A stretch of DNA of 64,000 bases from Lachnospiraceae bacterium M18-1. GTDB lineage: Bacteria > Bacillota > Clostridia > Lachnospirales > Lachnospiraceae. Positions 8,201-16,678 of the stretch are shown here, in pieces. Within the stretch, counting starts at the first letter, position 1; each line of letters begins with the position of its first letter. The stretch spans positions 1,087,409 through 1,151,408 of the forward strand of contig KE159605.1 in NCBI GenBank assembly GCA_000403295.2. Reading direction: 5' to 3'. Below the pieces are notes generated by a model that was given only the letters and a program-made list of their open reading frames with translations, did not search any database and was not told where the DNA came from. The translations under genes were made by a program, and so were the position numbers.

Positions 8201-10414
8201 CTGGCCTTTGGAATAAGCCTTTCCGTCCACAACCACAGGATGTTCGCTCAGTGTGGTAATGGAAAACTCCGCACTTTCCAATGTGGCGCCGCCCTGTGCC
8301 TCTGGTTTTTTCGTCTCCAGATCCCGTTTCTGTATTTTTACACCGCCGCGGATAACCTGGTTATAAAAGGACGTTTCCTCGGAAGAAAGATCCACGATCC
8401 TGCCGTTTTCGGTGATGTCAAACTCTATTGGCTCCATGGTCGTATTAAGGTAGCCTTTCGGCGGTTTGGTCTCTTCTATTTTATAATGGCCGTATGGCAG
8501 CGCATTGTTTGCGGTAGAAACCGCGCCCGTCTGGTCTGTCTTGACCGTCAGGACGACCTGCCCTTTTTCATAGAGCTGATTGTTCACGAAAACAGGATGC
8601 GTGCTTAAATTGGTGATGGAAAATTCTGTGCCTTCCAATGTAGCTCCGCCCTGGGGCTGTGTTTCTTTCGTCTCCAAGTCCCGCTTCTGGATCTTCACGC
8701 CGCCACGGATCACCTGGTTGTGCATGGATACGGCATCGCCTGTCAGGTCTACGATCTTTTTATGTTCCGTGATGTCAAATTCCACGGCATGGGCGCCGTC
8801 TTTTAAATACCCTTTCGGCGGATTGGTCTCCTCAATCTTATAATGGCCGAAGGGCAGCGCATTGTCTGCCGTGGATGCAAGCCCGGATGCGTCCGCCGTG
8901 AGGCTCAGGACCGTCTGGCCGTTTGTATAGGATTTCCCGTTGACCAGCACCGGGTTGCTGTTTAAGGATACCACGGCATATTTTGTATTTTCCAAAGCGG
9001 CATTTCCCTGTGCTTCCGCAGCCTTGGTTTCCAGGTCCCGTTTCTGGATCTTCACGCCGCCACGGATCACTTTATCGGAAACCGAATACCGGTTTGCACC
9101 TGTAAGAGAGGCATTGTTCCCGCTCTCCGTGATCTGGGTTACGTATAATCCGGTCAGTTTCTGGGAAGCGCCGTTTTCCTGCAGATAGGCACCCTCTAAA
9201 AGATACCCCTGCGGAGCCTGCTTTTCTTCCACCGTGATTGTACCAAGGGGAAGGATCGCTTTTCCGCCCTGGGTATAGAATGCATCTCCGGACACCTTGT
9301 AGGCATCACTTAAAGCCGTCACATAATGGGTTTTCCCGGCGCTGTCTTTTTCCGCCTTTGTCTGTGTCACCCAGGTACGGGTGGGATTTGCGGGCAGGTT
9401 TTCCTTTGTGTAATATCCTGCATAATATTTCCACTCGAACCTTGCGCCTGCCAGGGAAGCTGCCCCCTGGGGGATGCCGTCCTTTAATTCCATGTCAATC
9501 TTCAAAAGCTCCAGAAGGGTGTTGGTGACTTTTGGCTGATCCTGGACATTTAAAACAGCCGTGCCGCCTGTGGTAACATTGAGAGTATGGATCTGCGTAT
9601 TCAGCTGGTATCCCTTCGGCGCAGTGGTCTCCTTTACATAATAGGAACCCTCGTTCAGTTCGATGGTTCCGCTGTTCCCGCTCCCATCGGTGGTGAGTGT
9701 CCCCACCCTTTGGGAGCACCCATGGTCAGAATACACGGTATAAACAGCCCCGCTTAAGGAATAACAGCCGTTGCCGTCTGTAATGGCGGGGGCGGCGCTT
9801 ACTTTTTTAAGCTTCCCTTTGCCGGGGAGCGGTTCTGCAAAGAACTGCCCCACGTCCTGCCCGTTTCCCTTATAAATATATCCGTAACAGCGGTATTTGC
9901 CGGCATTCTTTCTTGCAAAATCCGCTGCCTTCGCATAGACGTCCTCCTGTACATTCTGGGAAATGATCTCATATCCGGCATGGGTGTTGCTGCAGTTCCA
10001 GCCAAGATACGTGCTGAGCCGCCGCCAGAGGATGCACTGTTCCAAAAGATATTTCTGCTCCCTGGACAAAGGGTTGGAGGCCGCATACTGCCGGATGTAT
10101 TCCAGGCAGAGGGCAATGTCCGTGATCTGTTCCTGGGACATTTCCGTGGCCGCGTCATACTTTGTTTTATAACCGGATTCAAAGTCAATATTGATGTCAA
10201 TGCAGTAGACGGTTTCGCTCCCGGCTGTCATGATGCGCTCATTCAGATGGACAAGCTCCGCCCCGTTGTCCGCGACCTTGATCACGGTGCCTGCCAGGTC
10301 TGCGTCATCTACATACACCTGATCGGCTGCATAAGCAGTGGAACTGCCGGGCAGGGCCGTAATGGTCAAAATGAAAGCCAGAATGCTTGTAATCAGTTTT
10401 TTATACTTTTTCAT
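5261..10414 (-). CDS. Giant cell-wall-anchored adhesin with thioester, SpaA/Cna-B and VaFE ester-bond repeats
   Basis: 1717 residues. Signal peptide 1-29 (cleavage at AYA-A). An N-terminal thioester-type domain has Cys71 in VYCIDIN and Gln126 in EQCILW, the pair expected to form an internal Cys-Gln thioester that can bond to host ligands. SpaA/Cna-B prealbumin-like domains follow, joined by a recurring VIRGGVKIQKRDLETK linker (three exact copies and a variant). From about 930 to 1650 there are six repeats starting EIGT and containing GTLMD and (V/A)FE, the T-Q ester-bond (VaFE) type. The C-terminal sorting signal has PTPKTGD, a hydrophobic helix and RIYRKRR. It is a surface adhesin or pilus-like stalk. 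Several repeats are nearly identical in DNA, so repeat number may vary. Confidence 0.9.
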   Translation of the reverse strand: MKKYKKLITSILAFILTITALPGSSTAYAADQVYVDDADLAGTVIKVADNGAELVHLNERIMTAGSETVYCIDINIDFESGYKTKYDAATEMSQEQITDIALCLEYIRQYAASNPLSREQKYLLEQCILWRRLSTYLGWNCSNTHAGYEIISQNVQEDVYAKAADFARKNAGKYRCYGYIYKGNGQDVGQFFAEPLPGKGKLKKVSAAPAITDGNGCYSLSGAVYTVYSDHGCSQRVGTLTTDGSGNSGTIELNEGSYYVKETTAPKGYQLNTQIHTLNVTTGGTAVLNVQDQPKVTNTLLELLKIDMELKDGIPQGAASLAGARFEWKYYAGYYTKENLPANPTRTWVTQTKAEKDSAGKTHYVTALSDAYKVSGDAFYTQGGKAILPLGTITVEEKQAPQGYLLEGAYLQENGASQKLTGLYVTQITESGNNASLTGANRYSVSDKVIRGGVKIQKRDLETKAAEAQGNAALENTKYAVVSLNSNPVLVNGKSYTNGQTVLSLTADASGLASTADNALPFGHYKIEETNPPKGYLKDGAHAVEFDITEHKKIVDLTGDAVSMHNQVIRGGVKIQKRDLETKETQPQGGATLEGTEFSITNLSTHPVFVNNQLYEKGQVVLTVKTDQTGAVSTANNALPYGHYKIEETKPPKGYLNTTMEPIEFDITENGRIVDLSSEETSFYNQVIRGGVKIQKRDLETKKPEAQGGATLESAEFSITTLSEHPVVVDGKAYSKGQSVITIKADENGLASTEKDTLPYGHYKVEEIKAPEGYLKDGAKVLEFDILENEKFVELVSEESSIYNQVIRGDLEFVKISDGDMKRLSDVPFSITSKTTGESHTIVTDKNGYASTSSEWNKHTQNTNQGKTSEDGIWFGTVEPDDAKGALLYDTYTIEEQPCKTNEGMDLLKFEASVYRDSVTVDLGTLTDDIIEIGTTALDKESNTHMSAPKEKITIVDTVEYSGLKKGQEYKVVGTLMDAEDGSPILIDGKEVISEKTFKAKKSDGKVEVTFTFDATSLAGKTTVVFETLYQEDLKLAVHADIEDTDQQVAFPEIGTTAADSDTGENIANADETVILTDTIAYKGLIPDQEYTATGTLMDQETGEPILIHEKPVTAQADFTPDAIDGTVDVVFEFDGSGLKGRKTVIFESVAYEEKEVAVHADLSEEKQQMFFPEIGTKASCPETGSQMALPKKDLTIIDTVSYHLVPGKEYKLTGTLMDKETGEPLLVDEKPVTSELTFTPEEAEGTVELSFTFDASALQGKTLVAFESVSYQGKEVAVHTDIEDEPQTIYFPEIGTKASCPETESQTAPPKKDLTITDTVSYRLVPGKEYKLTGTLMDRETGEPLLVEGKPITSEKTFTPEESEGSVELSFTFDASALAGKTVVAFESVSYEEKEIAVHADIESVPQSIYFSEIGTKASCPETGSQMALPKKDLTIIDTVSYHLVPGKEYKLTGTLMDKETGEPLLVDEKPVTSELTFTPKEAEGSVELPFTFDASALKGKTIVAFESVSCEEKEVAVHADIHSPEQSIYFPEIGTTAKDAKDGDQEALAEKETQLIDTVSYKDLVAGGFSYRLAGTLMDRETGKEVLVDGKPVTAETTFRPETAEGLLDVPFTFDATGLGGHDVVVFEKLYITIKDGKEEKEVEVTSHEDITAESQTIKLTEVPEEPETPTPPSVETPPTPKTGDTTNLWIPIVVLLAALAGIVAVVIRIYRKRR

Positions 10415-10551
10415 AATGACGTTTTCCTTTCTTTACTTCCGCTTTTGGAAACCCGTAAAAAAACGGCTTCCAAAAGGCATTGCCTGTAACCTTGCTGCCG
10501 CAAAAGGAATGTCTGCAAACTGTTTTTTGCAGCAGCTCTTTTTCTGCCTTT

Positions 10552-10593
10552 TTAAAGATCCGGTCTTTTTTCCGGCGGATCCCGTATCCACAT
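10552..10593 (-). CDS. Possible 13-residue leader peptide before the adhesin gene
   Basis: ATG at 10593 has a very strong GGAAGGAGG site and reads MWIRDPPEKRPDL then stop. It lies between the leader terminator and the adhesin start, and a long hairpin (about 10441-10475) follows it. This could be an attenuation leader peptide or a chance open frame after a decayed gene start. Confidence 0.3.
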   Translation of the reverse strand: MWIRDPPEKRPDL

Positions 10594-10640
10594 GGTTTCT
10601 TCCTCCTTCCCCTGGCCCCCTCAACAGGCCATGCAAAAAA

Positions 10641-10662
10641 GGAGCTGCGCATCCGCAGCTCC
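10641..10662 (-). terminator. Strong intrinsic terminator between primase and adhesin
   Basis: Nine-bp GC-rich stem, GGAGCTGCG with CGCAGCTCC around a 4-base loop, followed by T6 on the minus strand. The pairing can extend outward through the A/T tracts to ATGC (10628-10674). It separates the primase gene from the adhesin leader. No clear promoter was found between it and the adhesin start, so the adhesin may depend on read-through. Confidence 0.8.
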
Positions 10663-10781
10663 CCTTTTGCATGGTCTGATCATTTCTGGCCTGAATTGTT
10701 GCATCCAAATATATAAAAAGTCTATCAGCGCCATTCCTTGTCGTTTCTGGGCGGCATATGGATTGTTCCGTTCCCGGCCGC

Positions 10782-12026
10782 CTATGCCGCCTCCTGTCCA
10801 TACTCCCGCGGGCATCCTGACAGTTCCCAGTCATCGATCCCTTTATAATTTCCCTGCCACATGCCGTCACCATCCAGATCCCATGCCGCGCGGCTGCAGG
10901 CCAGGGAAAGCTTCCTGCATATTTCATAGAGTTTGACGCATCCGCTCCTGATCTTATCTCGTTTTTCCTGCTTTTTCGGGCATTCCGGGCCGCCACAGGT
11001 ACATTTTCTGCATTCGTTCCCATAATCCTCGTGGCAGTCTACCCTCATGAATTTGTCCATGTCATATGCCTCCACGACTTCTTTTAATCCCCGTTCCTTC
11101 AAACTGCCCAGAAAGTGCTCCAATTCTTTGTAGTTTAGGACTCCCGGATTCCCGATATAGGTCTTTCCTGTCCGCTGGTGGGCGATCTCTGCCTTTAAAA
11201 TCCCTTCCGTCACATAGACTTTGCGGATATCCCGGCTTCCGGACAGGCCCACAGGGCTTCCCGGGGAACACCCCTTATCCAGCCTGGCGCTGCTTAGCCA
11301 CACATACTTCCGCTTTTGATAAGGAACGTCAAGCCGGATCTGAAAAGCCTCCAGCATTCCCTCTTCTGACCAGACCGGGCAGAGCAGGCCGCTGTTCTTC
11401 TTATAAAAGGCCGCTTCCCAGTCGCCGCTGCGGTTGACAAAGAAGCCGGGGACGCCTTCTAACCTGCAGCCCAGCTTTATAAGCCGTCTTGCGATTGATA
11501 CGGATTCCTCCGCGCAGGTGCTCCGGTAGCCAATTTTCTCCATCCTGGAAATCTCCGCTTTCGTAAGCCCTCGCTTGCGCAGGTTCCGCCGATGCCTGTC
11601 CGACAGCTTCAGCAGCTTTACCATCTCCCGGTAGGCAGCATCCCGCCTTTTCTGATCTGCGGGCCGTGGCAAATGCTCCCGGCTCCTTTTTTCGCGCCGC
11701 AGCACGTTCCCCTGCCGCATCCTGCCCTCCTGATAGCCGAAAGGCAGCTCTTCCTGGATCCGCCAATATGCCTCCCGGTAGCGGTCAGGCCCCTGGAGAC
11801 CGCCCAGATCCGCATAGAGGGTGAGCATATTTCCTCCTGCCCCGCAATGGAAGCAGTGGTAGACATTGGCGATCTTTCCGCCTTTTATGACATGAAAACT
11901 GCACTTTCCCCTCTGGTCACCGCAAAATGGGCAGACCACGTGATAGGAATCTGTGTCACCGCCAGGGAGCCTTTGTATCCCAAGGAGCGCGCCCACGTCT
12001 GTAATCGTAAATGGTTTTACTTTCAT
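10782..12026 (-). CDS. CHC2 zinc-finger DNA primase
   Basis: 414 residues. The N-terminal zinc finger has Cys32-x2-Cys35 and Cys58-x2-Cys61 (VCPFCGDQRG, YHCFHCGAGG), the CHC2-type primase finger. Middle and C-terminal parts contain a TOPRIM-like segment (KVYVTEGILKAEIAHQRTGK, then EAYDMDKF). A second Cys cluster (CRKCTCGGPECPKKQ, about residue 325) is an added metal site. It would prime DNA synthesis after transfer or during element replication. It follows the ERF gene by 144 bp with an intrinsic terminator in between. Confidence 0.8.
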   Translation of the reverse strand: MKVKPFTITDVGALLGIQRLPGGDTDSYHVVCPFCGDQRGKCSFHVIKGGKIANVYHCFHCGAGGNMLTLYADLGGLQGPDRYREAYWRIQEELPFGYQEGRMRQGNVLRREKRSREHLPRPADQKRRDAAYREMVKLLKLSDRHRRNLRKRGLTKAEISRMEKIGYRSTCAEESVSIARRLIKLGCRLEGVPGFFVNRSGDWEAAFYKKNSGLLCPVWSEEGMLEAFQIRLDVPYQKRKYVWLSSARLDKGCSPGSPVGLSGSRDIRKVYVTEGILKAEIAHQRTGKTYIGNPGVLNYKELEHFLGSLKERGLKEVVEAYDMDKFMRVDCHEDYGNECRKCTCGGPECPKKQEKRDKIRSGCVKLYEICRKLSLACSRAAWDLDGDGMWQGNYKGIDDWELSGCPREYGQEAA

Positions 12027-12131
12027 CCGTCCACCTCAAACAGCCGTTTCCAGGTTCATGCCAATGCAGCCGTCCGGCATAAATAATCATGAAGCTGTAT
12101 TTCCTGCTTTTCCCCAAAAACGGCTGTATTT

Positions 12132-12161
12132 AAAAAACATGGCCCAGTATAAGGGCCATGT
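12132..12161 (-). terminator. Intrinsic terminator between the ERF gene and primase
   Basis: Perfect stem ACATGGCCC / GGGCCATGT with a 7-base loop and a T6 tail on the minus strand. It begins about 10 bp after the ERF stop and lies about 105 bp before the primase start. Confidence 0.8.
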
Positions 12162-12170
12162 CCAATCTCA

Positions 12171-13538
12171 TCATGCTGCCTGTGGCTCTGCCACTGCATC
12201 CGCGTTCTCTACGAGAAGCTTCGCCGCATTGACCATCGCGGTATCCGGCCCGTGGAAGTGGTTGGCGATCCATTTCACCACCTCACGTTCCTTGAGCCCG
12301 GAATTCATCATATCTCCCAATGTCCGCCCGGCATAAACGCCAAACGGGCAGATATAGTTCTTTGCCTCCTCCAGGCCGGGCTCCGCCTCTTTGGATTCTT
12401 CCTCCATCTCCTGTTCCAGTTCATCTAAAAAGTCTGCATCTGGAAAGGGGACGTCCTCTTCCTTTACCGTCTGGAAACCGTCTTTTGCATCTTCGGCCCC
12501 ACCGGTGTCTTCTATCTGCAGTTCTTCTGCCTGCCGCACTTCTGTCTGTTTCTCTTCTGCCTGCTGCTTCTGGGTATCCTCTCGTTTGTCTGCCTGCATT
12601 TTCACAAGCTTCGGCCCTTCCGATTCCATCTGCCCGATACTCTCCTGCTTCTTTTCCGATATAGACCCATCGGAAACCCCTGCCGGTTTCTTCTGTCCTG
12701 TTTCTCCACGGCTTTCTGCATCCAGGCTGGGATTGGGGCTTTCAGGCGATTTTGTCCCTTTGCCGCTTTTTAAATTTCCGGCTATAGGTTTCCCTGCCGG
12801 TTTCTCTTCCGGGGATTTTTCCTCCGCAGCCTTTTCCTCTGCCTGCGGGCTCGCTCCAAGCCGTTGCGGATTCCTGCAGAGATTTCCGTCTATCCGGTTT
12901 TCTTTGGTGCCTGCAGCCTGTCCTACGTTCTTTTCGTCCTGCTGATTGCAGGCTGCGCTTTCGGATTTTTTCCGGCTGCTTTTCTCTGTGCTGGAAGAAG
13001 AACATTCCTTCCGGCTGTCCTTCCCTGTATTGGAAGGAGAACATTCCTTCCGTTTTTTTCCGCCGTCTTTTTCAGGATGTTCCATGCCGTCCGGGTCATC
13101 CGCCGCGCTGTCAATCTGGCGCATGCAGAATTTATTCCGGAAATAATATTTCAGGCTGTAGGTCATGGCCGTGCCATGCGCCTTATCCGGGATTTCATGG
13201 GTCCCGATGGCATGGATGATTACCCGCAGTTTTTCCTTCGGCCTGTCGATATTCGTCCAGCAGATCTCCAGATCTGACTCATACCTCCAGAAGCCATCCG
13301 GATCCTGTGTCAGATATACGGGCTTTCCCTGAGCGTCATACTGCGTCGGCTTCTCCCCGGTGATATCAAAGTTCACCCCGTATTTGTTGAGCGCCGGGGT
13401 CATGGATTCATAAATATCATCCAATGTCGCGAAATCATAGTCCGCCTCTTCGTTATGGAATTTCTTTAACAACGACGGCATCTTCTTCCGGATCTTTGCC
13501 ATTTTCTGTTCCAGGTTCATATACTGATAATTTTTCAT
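12171..13538 (-). CDS. ERF-family single-strand annealing protein with long variable middle
   Basis: 455 residues. The first 150 match the ERF recombinase pattern: FATLDDIYESMTPALNKYGV, then AIGTHEIPDKAHGTAMTYSLKYYFRNKF. ERF proteins anneal complementary single strands in phage and mobile-element recombination. Residues 155-390 are low-complexity, rich in Lys, Glu, Ser and Gln, and probably disordered. The C-terminus (YICPFGVYAGRTLGDMMNSG) is a compact conserved-looking block of the kind that follows the linker in ERF relatives. It sits in an operon with the primase and two unknown proteins, suggesting a replication/recombination module. Confidence 0.8.
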   Translation of the reverse strand: MKNYQYMNLEQKMAKIRKKMPSLLKKFHNEEADYDFATLDDIYESMTPALNKYGVNFDITGEKPTQYDAQGKPVYLTQDPDGFWRYESDLEICWTNIDRPKEKLRVIIHAIGTHEIPDKAHGTAMTYSLKYYFRNKFCMRQIDSAADDPDGMEHPEKDGGKKRKECSPSNTGKDSRKECSSSSTEKSSRKKSESAACNQQDEKNVGQAAGTKENRIDGNLCRNPQRLGASPQAEEKAAEEKSPEEKPAGKPIAGNLKSGKGTKSPESPNPSLDAESRGETGQKKPAGVSDGSISEKKQESIGQMESEGPKLVKMQADKREDTQKQQAEEKQTEVRQAEELQIEDTGGAEDAKDGFQTVKEEDVPFPDADFLDELEQEMEEESKEAEPGLEEAKNYICPFGVYAGRTLGDMMNSGLKEREVVKWIANHFHGPDTAMVNAAKLLVENADAVAEPQAA

Positions 13539-13558
13539 GGATTCTGTTCCTCCTCATC

Positions 13559-14281
13559 CTATCTTCCTGTCTTATGTTTCTTTTCCTCTGCCTTTTGGAT
13601 CTCCCTGTACTCATTTCTGATACAGCCGCAGCGGATACGCTGCCTTGACACCAATGCCGCATTTTTTATGAGCCACTGCCTTGCGATCCGTTCTGCCACC
13701 CAGTCCTTCTTTGTCAGGAACAACAGGTAGCAGCGGTCTGAAAAATAGTTTTCAGCCGGGATCTTTGGCTGGAAGCAGATCTCTTTTTCCGGCTTCCCTG
13801 CATGGTAATACTTCTCTGCATATCTGCGGATCTCACTTCTGGATATCTGCGGGATCAGATGGCTTTTTTCACAGCCGGATTCCAGAAGGATGTCATCCCA
13901 TTCCCTGTGGATGAGCCAGACAGATTCCCGGTCTGCCATGCGTGCGGCTTCTTTCAGCGCGTCCGCTTTTTCCGGGAAATACAGTTCTTCCCCGATCCCT
14001 AAGATTTTCCGGAGCGGTTCCTTCACGTCATAAAGCCCGCAGTGGAGCCTGTGGAACATCCCTGCAAACTCCAGGCCTTTTCCGATCTCCAGCACACCGC
14101 CGTTTCTCTGACCGCTGTACAGGTAAAAGCAGTTTCCCTGGGCTGCCTTTACGATGGAAGCGTCCCCATGTTCCCAGGGGGATGCGCCCTCTTCCATGAG
14201 CCATCCAAAAAAGGCAGCTGTACGGCTGTTTATGCCTACCCAGGCCGGCAGCATCTCCAGTGCTTCTTTTGTCAGCTTCAT
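13559..14281 (-). CDS. Uncharacterised 240-residue protein
   Basis: No family recognised. It is globular, with many Trp and Cys residues (GCEKSHLIPQ, RQRIRCGCIRNEY), and ends in a basic tail. Its ATG overlaps the stop of the upstream gene (ATGA at 14278-14281) and it ends 20 bp before the ERF start, so it is translated as part of the DNA-processing operon. It may be an accessory to recombination, but this is inferred only from position. Confidence 0.65.
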   Translation of the reverse strand: MKLTKEALEMLPAWVGINSRTAAFFGWLMEEGASPWEHGDASIVKAAQGNCFYLYSGQRNGGVLEIGKGLEFAGMFHRLHCGLYDVKEPLRKILGIGEELYFPEKADALKEAARMADRESVWLIHREWDDILLESGCEKSHLIPQISRSEIRRYAEKYYHAGKPEKEICFQPKIPAENYFSDRCYLLFLTKKDWVAERIARQWLIKNAALVSRQRIRCGCIRNEYREIQKAEEKKHKTGR

Positions 14282-15387
14282 CCTGCATTTCCTCCCGGGA
14301 TGTCATAATCATGCCACCGGGCAGACAGGCATCTTGCGATCTTCTCTTCCAGCTTCACAAGGCTTGCCGTGCCGCTCCCATTCTTCTTCGCAAAAAACAC
14401 GGATTCACACAGCCCGCAGTAGACCTCGTATGCGCTGCAAGGGCCTTCCCCGAAAACCGTCTTAAAGCGTTCCACGGTCTCGGCCGCCAGCTTTTTCCCA
14501 AAGCCCTGGCTTTTCATGAGTTCCGCCAGGGTGTTCACGGGATAACTGACCGGGATATCACAGAGCCGACCGACATTTTTCAGCTTCTGCCTGTAATACT
14601 GGAACAGGGATTCCATGTTGCCTGCGAACTCTTCAAGCCCCCGCTTATACTGGTGCTTGATCCGGAGGGCCTCGCCTAATATGATCCTGCAGCCGCCGTC
14701 GAGCATGGAGATAAAAATATTTGCCCCGGATGCCCCGACATCTGAACTGGTGACACGGACGAAGATCTGGATCTCTCCAAACGGCTTTTTCCCATGTTCC
14801 TCCATCAGTTCCCCATAGGCTTCTGCCAGTTCCCTGCTGCACAGCTGCCATGTGACCTGGGCCATAGAATGGTCGGCATATCCGGAAACGAACCTGGCAT
14901 TCTGGCCGGCATGGATGTAAGCCGATGCGATCATAAACAATTCCGGCATGGAGATGATCGCATAATCTGCTTCATCCCCTGAGAGCGTCCCCCTGATCTT
15001 GCCTTCGGAGAACCGAAGGAGCGCATTCCCCTTCGCCACTTTCAGGCATTCATTTAAGATACCGGCAAGCACAGGAGTCTTTATCTCCAACAGTGCAGTG
15101 CCCTTGATCCGCGCCCGGTCTTTTAACGTGCCGATGGCGGTTGTCCCAAGGGGATAGACCCCTTTCTTTGTCTGGAGCAGCAGCCCTGTATGCTTCCTGG
15201 TATCCGCAAGGATCTGCCGCTTCTCTTCCTCCGTTTCCAGGAATCCTGCTGCCTCTGCCATGGGCAGGACATACAGGCTCTTTGCCGGTACCCGTATCCA
15301 CTGGGCGCGCCCGTCTGTTTCGGCAAGGTATTCATGGAAACTCATTTCATTTTGAAACGCCTTACTAAAATCATCCTGATAATACAT
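14278..15387 (-). CDS. Uncharacterised 369-residue protein of the DNA-processing operon
   Basis: Start chosen at 15387 (MYYQDDFSKAF), which has GGAAAGGAG 5 bases upstream; a longer in-frame opening at 15423 lacks a site and overlaps the preceding small gene. The mixed alpha/beta protein contains a YPLGTTAIGTLKDRARIKG block and ends with a basic helix. Its size and position next to ERF recall phage/plasmid proteins of the DUF932 kind, but the motif match is weak and I do not assign it. Coupled to the next gene by ATGA. Confidence 0.65.
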   Translation of the reverse strand: MYYQDDFSKAFQNEMSFHEYLAETDGRAQWIRVPAKSLYVLPMAEAAGFLETEEEKRQILADTRKHTGLLLQTKKGVYPLGTTAIGTLKDRARIKGTALLEIKTPVLAGILNECLKVAKGNALLRFSEGKIRGTLSGDEADYAIISMPELFMIASAYIHAGQNARFVSGYADHSMAQVTWQLCSRELAEAYGELMEEHGKKPFGEIQIFVRVTSSDVGASGANIFISMLDGGCRIILGEALRIKHQYKRGLEEFAGNMESLFQYYRQKLKNVGRLCDIPVSYPVNTLAELMKSQGFGKKLAAETVERFKTVFGEGPCSAYEVYCGLCESVFFAKKNGSGTASLVKLEEKIARCLSARWHDYDIPGGNAG

Positions 15388-15410
15388 GGCACTCCTTTCC
15401 GGGATACATC

Positions 15411-15554
15411 CTAAACCGGGCATCCGCTGGACACCACGATATTGCGGATCCTCCCATCGCTGATCTCGAAAAAGTAGCCGTCCTCTCCCATGCTCTGGAT
15501 GGCCCAGAGGTCGAGCCTGTTGATATCATCCCACCTTACTTCCACTGTCTGCAT
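15411..15554 (-). CDS. 47-residue protein heading the DNA-processing operon
   Basis: AGGAGG lies 6 bases before the ATG at 15554. It reads MQTVEVRWDDINRLDLWAI, then GEDGYFFEISDGRIRNIVVS. A compact, acidic, probably beta-rich small protein, first gene after the leader terminator, with its stop 23 bp before the next start. Function unknown. The ribosome site and operon position support it as real. Confidence 0.6.
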   Translation of the reverse strand: MQTVEVRWDDINRLDLWAIQSMGEDGYFFEISDGRIRNIVVSSGCPV

Positions 15555-15612
15555 CGTTTTCCTCCTTCTTTTCCATTTTCTTCACTTGTGGTCCTCCTTT
15601 CCTGTCAGGGCA

Positions 15613-15654
15613 CAAAAAAAGACACAAAAAGAATCTTCTGCTTTTTGCGTCTTT
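15613..15654 (-). terminator. Leader terminator of the DNA-processing operon
   Basis: Stem AAGACGCAAAAAG / CTTTTTGTGTCTT (one G-T pair) with a 9-base loop, followed by T7 on the minus strand. It lies between the candidate promoter at 15787-15815 and the first gene at 15554. Two further hairpins precede it in the leader: one built on TTCCGG/CCGGAA (about 15709-15729) and one on AAGCGC/GGCGCTT (about 15681-15698). Confidence 0.75.
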
Positions 15655-15786
15655 CTGATCGATCTATGCCCATTTTCCAAAAGCGCCCCTGCGCTTAAAA
15701 GTAAGCTTCCGGTAAGAACTGCCGGAACAAAAATTAAAACCCTGCTTTTCCCGTCTCTGGGATCAGCATAAATTCAATTCACCATA

Positions 15787-15815
15787 AGGATAACACAAGA
15801 TATGGTTCTTGTCAA
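15787..15815 (-). promoter_or_regulatory. Vegetative promoter of the DNA-processing operon
   Basis: TTGACA (15810-15815) and TATCCT (15787-15792) separated by exactly 17 bp, in an AT-rich stretch with no gene. Transcription would start about 230 bp upstream of the first gene and pass through the structured leader and terminator. The region 15816-16016 holds no gene that I can see. Confidence 0.6.
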
Positions 15816-16016
15816 TCAGTTTTATACTATATATTGTATTTAATAGCAATTTGAAAGCTATATCTTGATATCGGATTTCAAAAAACATAATTGATCCGGT
15901 AACTCGAAACTGCGGCCACGGTGCATCCTCTGGGAATTTTTCACCTGTACATTTGAATCAGCAGACGCAAAAGTGCAATAACATGGATGATGCAAATGGA
16001 TAAGAAGGCTGGATTT

Positions 16017-16253
16017 TTACTCAGTCTCCTCTTCTGCTTCCCCTGGTTCCTGAATTACTTCTTTTGCGAGTTCTCTGCCCTGGCCGTCCACTGCGGTTTC
16101 AAATGTCACCTGCTGCCCGCTGCTGAGCTTTCTAAACCCTTCCGCCTGGATCTCTGAAAAGTGGACGAAATAATCCTTTTTCGTCTCATCACTGATAAAC
16201 CCATAGCCCCTCCTTGCGCTGAACCATTTGACTGTTCCTGTTTTTCTTGCCAT
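16017..16253 (-). CDS. Cold-shock-domain protein
   Basis: 78 residues, a single cold-shock OB-fold that binds single-stranded RNA or DNA. RNP1-like GYGFIS and RNP2-like YFVHFSEI are present, after the standard TGTVKWFSARRG opening. An acidic C-terminal tail (EPGEAEEETE) is added. A GGAGAG site precedes the ATG. It is the last gene before the 15613-15654 terminator and could be an RNA chaperone or antiterminator for the element's structured leaders, as CspA-family proteins can melt terminator hairpins; that role is inferred. Confidence 0.92.
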   Translation of the reverse strand: MARKTGTVKWFSARRGYGFISDETKKDYFVHFSEIQAEGFRKLSSGQQVTFETAVDGQGRELAKEVIQEPGEAEEETE

Positions 16254-16459
16254 AATCTGATCTCTCCTTTTTCTATTTTATTTTCGTGCTGGCATTCGGG
16301 GCTGCGCAAAAAAACTTCTGCATCTGGCTTGTCTCCATGTCCATCTGCACAAGTGATTGATCCACAGTTCCCTACACGAAAGGGGACGGCATGGACTCGG
16401 ACCATGCCATGGTTCTCCTTGCCCCCGGATGCCCTCGCAGTCTCTCCCGCTTCGCATCC

Positions 16460-16645
16460 CTATTCCAACTCTTCCGCCCCATAAAAGGAGCCTGTATTAA
16501 GTATTGCATCCAGCCCTTTGATCCCAGAGAAGACGTTCTGCCTTTTCGGATTAAAATAGAACCGGTATCTTCCGCCAATCCGGAACCGGTACTGTTTATC
16601 CATCAGAAGCTGTACCGCCTGTCCTTCCCTTAAGCGAACCCCCAC
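16460..16645 (-). CDS. Small basic protein, 61 residues
   Basis: GTG start at 16645, 33 bp after the upstream stop. It reads GVRLREGQAVQLLMDKQYRF, then IGGRYRFYFNPKRQNVFSG. Beta-rich with alternating basic and aromatic residues. No strong ribosome site was seen; translation may be coupled to the upstream gene. Function unknown, moderately likely to be real. Confidence 0.4.
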   Translation of the reverse strand: MGVRLREGQAVQLLMDKQYRFRIGGRYRFYFNPKRQNVFSGIKGLDAILNTGSFYGAEELE

Positions 16646-16678
16646 CTGGTATACCCGCCCGGGGGAATGCCTGCCTTT

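Noticed and set aside
5465..9528. Several plus-strand frames of 75-256 residues
   Set aside because: They are antisense readings of the adhesin repeats and repeat with the same period; none has a ribosome site.
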